Shown here in pieces: positions 8,712 through 11,234 of a stretch of DNA of 11,234 nt (position 1 is the first letter of the stretch; each line of letters begins with the position of its first letter). Position numbers and translations under genes: made by a program. The DNA lies in contig UZAE01001866.1 of assembly GCA_900617975.1 (NCBI GenBank), positions 1-11,234 on the forward strand. Reading direction: 5' to 3'. This DNA comes from Rodentolepis nana. Lineage: Eukaryota > Platyhelminthes > Cestoda > Cyclophyllidea > Hymenolepididae. Under the pieces are notes generated by a model that saw only the letters and a list, made by a program, of their open reading frames with translations, was not told the origin of the DNA and did not search any database.

Positions 8712-9175
8712 AATGGCAGGCGTTTTGATGGTTATCATTACCCCTTTAGTTGACTTCAGGCTTCACAGAGGGGAGAAGAAACATGGAGCTGACTTGGGGG
8801 TTTTGAAAGTTATCATTAGCCCTGGAGCTGACTTCGGGGCTTCACAGCAGAGATAGGAAGGTACATCCAGTTGACTTCAGGCTTCACAGAGTGGAAGAAA
8901 CATCAAAGTGTGACTTCAGGCTTCACAGAGGGGAAGGAACATCAAAGTGATAAAAAAGTCGAAAGGGAGGGGGAACAGAAGAGTGTTCCACTGATACAAA
9001 GGAGGCAGACTCTAAGGTAAAGAAAAGGTAAGGTGAGTACTGTGAAAGCGGTGGCAAGTGGCATACAGTGGGGGTGATGATAATTTATAGACTCTTTTGT
9101 CGTACGAGTATACGTTGTCCAGGATGCCACACTTGGAGGTATGTCCATCGCTCAAGGTCTAGGTAGCCGAAAATG
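8712..9175 (+). repeat. Interspersed repeat, copy B (long form with internal tandem expansion)
   Basis: This is homologous to 4337-4655 in the same orientation. It keeps the same order of blocks: AAATGGCAG.CGTTTTGA, X, Y, GGGAACAGAAGAGTG (8971-8985), the 33-base core at 9016-9048 (31 of 33 identical to copy A), ACAGTGGGGGTGATG and a weaker 3' block up to about 9175. The length difference from copy A comes mainly from amplification of the X/Y region (8751-8949). Upstream similarity may reach back to about 8667 (TTCCATA..TTTATTTA in both). No target-site duplication or terminal inverted repeat is evident. The minus open frame at 8942-9148 lies inside the repeat and is probably incidental. Confidence 0.8.
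8751..8949 (+). repeat. Minisatellite of about five units, period 39-43 bp, inside copy B
   Basis: The unit start TGACTT recurs at 8751, 8790, 8829, 8872 and 8911, giving spacings of 39, 39, 43 and 39. Units 1, 3, 4 and 5 share TGACTTC.GG then CTTCACAG and a purine-rich tail, ending in an ACATC-type word. Unit 2 differs: after TGACTTGGGGG it carries TTTTGAAAGTTATCATTAGCC, a second copy of the X block found before unit 1. The array therefore reads X-Y-X-Y-Y-Y. Copy A at 4337 has a single X-Y. I infer unequal exchange or slippage in copy B after, or before, dispersal. Confidence 0.8.
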
Positions 9176-10178
9176 GAGTTAAGATGCTCAATTTAGTTGA
9201 TACACTGTTAGTCCTGACTTGAATCAAAGGTAAATTTTGAATTTTTATTTATTTTTTGCTTTTTTGACAAAATGTATTTCGTAGTATCTTTCAAATCTCT
9301 CATAAAATTCTATCCAGCAATTTCTAATGCTTATGCTGTAAATTAATATAGACAAAGTAGCTTTTTGACAATTAGCAAATGATATGGCAATAAATAACGC
9401 TTTCTTCTTGCACTCTCAGAAATTCGAGGAGTGGAGCTTGCCACTCACTGGCCTCAGAGACAACGCGAATAATGGAATGAGACACAAAACAGTATAAAAA
9501 ATAATTCCCAATAGTTTTAAATTATTTAAGGCATTCATTTTTGTACTTGAATACATCAGGCCAAATGCATCTCCCTATCGATTTTTTCGCTAGTTGAAAT
9601 TATCCTGTAGGTTTCTCCTGCCAAAGAGTTCTAATAATGCATGTAGATTCATTCCGGTGTCATTTCCCTATTGAAACTCGTCCATTTGTTACAGCTACCT
9701 TCTATCGATTGCAAGAGGATGTATGACCAACCACAGATGTAACTCAGTTGGTCAATAGTCTTAGTCTAATGGACAGAGCCAAACTCCTGAACGTAAGGAA
9801 CAAGCAATGAAGACTGAACGTCAGGATATTTACAATGTGAATTCTTTCAGTCATACGAATATGGGTCATTCATTTGTCGGGTGCTTTCCACAATTATAAT
9901 TTATATTTTTACGATATCGTGAATAAAGTTAACTAACCTTAATAAAATCCCATTGTAAATTCTTATTTTAAATGCGGAATTTAAAAATGTAAAATTCATG
10001 GTACCAACACCTCACCTCACCGCACCGTGCCCTCTCAAGTCTCGAAGTAATATTCATATCAAATTTTAGCAAAACCCCTACTAGAACAGGTGGTTTAACT
10101 AACTATTTACCAATGAACTTACTAACTAATTGAAGTTGAGCTTATACTCAAGTGCATGACAGAAGCTAGGCCTTCACT
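9176..10178. other. AT-rich non-coding stretch, nothing recognised apart from one hairpin
   Basis: No open frame of interest and no second copy of the interspersed repeat. A short 6-bp hairpin (GAGTGG at 9429-9434 with CCACTC at 9441-9446) and a longer one at 9724-9754 are present. A CACCTCACCTCACCGCACCG patch near 10009 is a minor local repeat. Confidence 0.5.
9724..9754 (+). repeat. 8-bp inverted repeat overlapping an A-box-like sequence
   Basis: TGACCAAC (9724-9731) is the exact reverse complement of GTTGGTCA (9747-9754), with a 15-nt loop. The 3' half overlaps TAACTCAGTTGG (9740-9751), which matches the tRNA A-box/D-arm pattern TRGCNNAGYNGG at all but one position. I looked for a B-box 30-70 nt downstream and found none (the sequence there is CCAAACTCCTGAACGTAAGG). 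It is either a fragment of a tRNA 5' half or a coincidence. Confidence 0.35.
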
Positions 10179-10203
10179 CCTCTCTCTCTCTCTCCCCCCC
10201 CCC
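10179..10203 (+). repeat. CT microsatellite running into poly-C (C10)
   Basis: A CT dinucleotide run (10179-10193) passes directly into ten consecutive C residues (10194-10203). The following CACTTTGACTTGACAG makes the block look like a polypyrimidine tract with a 3' splice AG at 10219, but no open frame continues downstream in any frame for more than about 12 codons. I therefore call it simple sequence. Confidence 0.8.
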
Positions 10204-10503
10204 ACTTTGACTTGACAGATCTCTAACTTTTATTGTATTTTATTAACCATTTAATAGCACTTTATCTATGTTCTTTCTTATTAGCAAATCCACTGGTTTT
10301 TTTCTTATTTTTTAAATTATTAACTTATTCCCATGTTATCCTTCAAACTGGTTTATTTGCTCTCTTCTACCTTAGTAAGATAACAAAATTTTACAAATAG
10401 TGTTAACAGAAGTTTTTAAGTGATTTGTAACTTGAAATAACCGGATGAAAGACACGACCTAGTCTGATTATCTGACATTTCAAACAAATAATCGACTGCA
10501 CGA
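10204..10503. other. AT-rich non-coding stretch with one bulged hairpin
   Basis: No open frame is found. The only structure is the stem formed by 10423-10428 and 10432-10438 with 10477-10489, described separately. Poly-T runs (about 10298-10312) are typical of background here. Confidence 0.5.
10423..10489. repeat. Bulged inverted repeat, 6 + 7 bp stem with 38-nt loop
   Basis: ATTTGT (10423-10428) pairs with ACAAAT (10484-10489), and TTGAAAT (10432-10438) pairs with ATTTCAA (10477-10483). A 3-nt bulge (AAC) lies on the 5' side. The loop contains TGAAAGACACGACCTAGTC. Shape and stem length are too weak for a microRNA precursor, and the arms are AT-rich, so chance pairing is likely. Confidence 0.35.
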
Positions 10504-11195
10504 GTGCATGACCTGTGGCTGTCAGTTTGTCATTCACTTGTCATTTGCATCTCCAATGCCCGACTTCTTCTGAGATGGGGTGATGGAACGTCAAAATCAC
10601 TGATTTCTGAGATATTTAAACCCGCGTTTAAGTCAATGTTCAATACGATTTCTTTTTGGCTTATGATTAAAAGATATCAGGTGAACAAATTATGACATAT
10701 AGAGGGTGCTTAGATTGAGGCAAAACAATAGTTCCAGTAAGGTATATCGTCAACATCTTTCATACTATTCTTACTACTTCTTTCACCGCTTTCCTCAATG
10801 GAGAATAGATCACCTTTACAAAGTACTTTTCCGAGATAATAATAGATTATGTACTTTAAAAATGAGACAGAGACCAGACCAAAACCTCAGTAAGGTCAGT
10901 CATATCACTGCATTAATCTTATTAAGCACAGAAAATGAACTAGTGGTCCTGAAGTACTTCCGTTTCTATTCCTCCAAGACGTTTGCTATTTTCGTACGTA
11001 ATATTCAGTTTATTGGAAACAATGAATAAAATGCGGGAATATGAAATCTGGATGCATTTGGACTGTCTAAACCTTGCCAATTCAGACGCGAATACTAACG
11101 GTAAAGTGATTATGGGCTTTCACAAATCGACGGAGTCACTGTCCCTTAGTTATAAAGCCCAACATGGACCACTTTTAGAAGACAGGAGTGGTTGA
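10504..11195 (+). other. Three successive plus-strand open frames, unidentified
   Basis: Frames at 10504-10695, 10706-11029 and 10983-11195 follow one another on the plus strand, each in a different frame. The middle one, 107 codons from a GTG, is the longest in the window; its product would be rich in aromatic and basic residues (for example SYYSYYFFHRF). The third contains an in-frame ATG at about 11022 and a more soluble-looking tail (GFHKSTESLSLSYKAQ). None shows a domain I recognise, a signal peptide or a Kozak-quality first ATG. About 0.7 frames of 107 codons would be expected by chance at this base composition. A decayed retroelement or gene remnant with frameshifts is possible; unrelated chance frames are more likely. 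Confidence 0.12.
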
Positions 11196-11234
11196 AAAGC
11201 CATATTTCTGAATTTTGTCCGCAGTGTTGATAAG

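Noticed and set aside
4337..9175. Copies A and B as the two LTRs of a single LTR retrotransposon of about 4.8 kb
   Set aside because: No TG...CA ends, no primer-binding site after copy A, no polypurine tract before copy B, no gag or pol similarity in the 4 kb between them, and the copies differ in internal structure.
10177..10225. CT/poly-C tract plus TTGACAG as a 3' splice site
   Set aside because: All three frames downstream hit stops within about 12 codons; it is better explained as a microsatellite.
10445..10465. TGAAAGACA resembles the miR-71 seed
   Set aside because: It lies in the loop, not the stem, of the only nearby hairpin, and the 3' half does not match the family.

Overview
This window reads as AT-rich (roughly two-thirds A+T by eye), non-coding nuclear DNA from a eukaryote, most likely an animal. 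I found no complete protein gene, no convincing rRNA or tRNA gene, no transposase or reverse transcriptase, no CRISPR array and no bacterial operon structure. The reasons for calling it eukaryotic are negative coding density over 11 kb, scattered microsatellites (AT, ATT, CA, GA, CT, poly-G/poly-C), an interspersed repeat present twice, and degenerate tRNA-like (Pol III box) sequences. I cannot name the lineage. All open frames are short. At this base composition stops should fall at about 7% of codons, so frames of 60-107 codons are expected by chance on six frames of 11 kb.

Layout. Positions 1 to about 4260 are unannotatable AT-rich sequence. They carry a perfect 10-bp hairpin (561-590), a G-tract (765-783), one minus-strand open frame with unusually protein-like composition (1349-1585) and an imperfect AT palindrome (2197-2230). 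A microsatellite cluster (3893-4256) leads into copy A of an interspersed repeat (4337 to about 4655). The sequence between the two repeat copies (about 4656-8711) has no gene; it holds two tRNA-like patches (minus strand about 5664-5709; plus strand 6950-7030 with a perfect B-box), a short open frame (7047-7232) and a purine-rich GA tract (7841-7904). Copy B of the repeat (8712 to about 9175) lies in the same orientation and is longer than copy A, because a block of about 39 bp has been tandemly amplified inside it. The right end (9176-11234) has a hairpin overlapping an A-box-like sequence (9724-9754), a CT/poly-C tract (10179-10203), a bulged hairpin (10422-10489) and three successive plus-strand open frames in three different frames (10504-11195) without recognised similarity.

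The strongest observation is the repeat pair: two diverged copies about 4.4 kb apart, with a core of 31 of 33 identical bases and a copy-specific internal minisatellite. I do not see genes that work together, and I do not see an undescribed biological system that the sequence alone would support.
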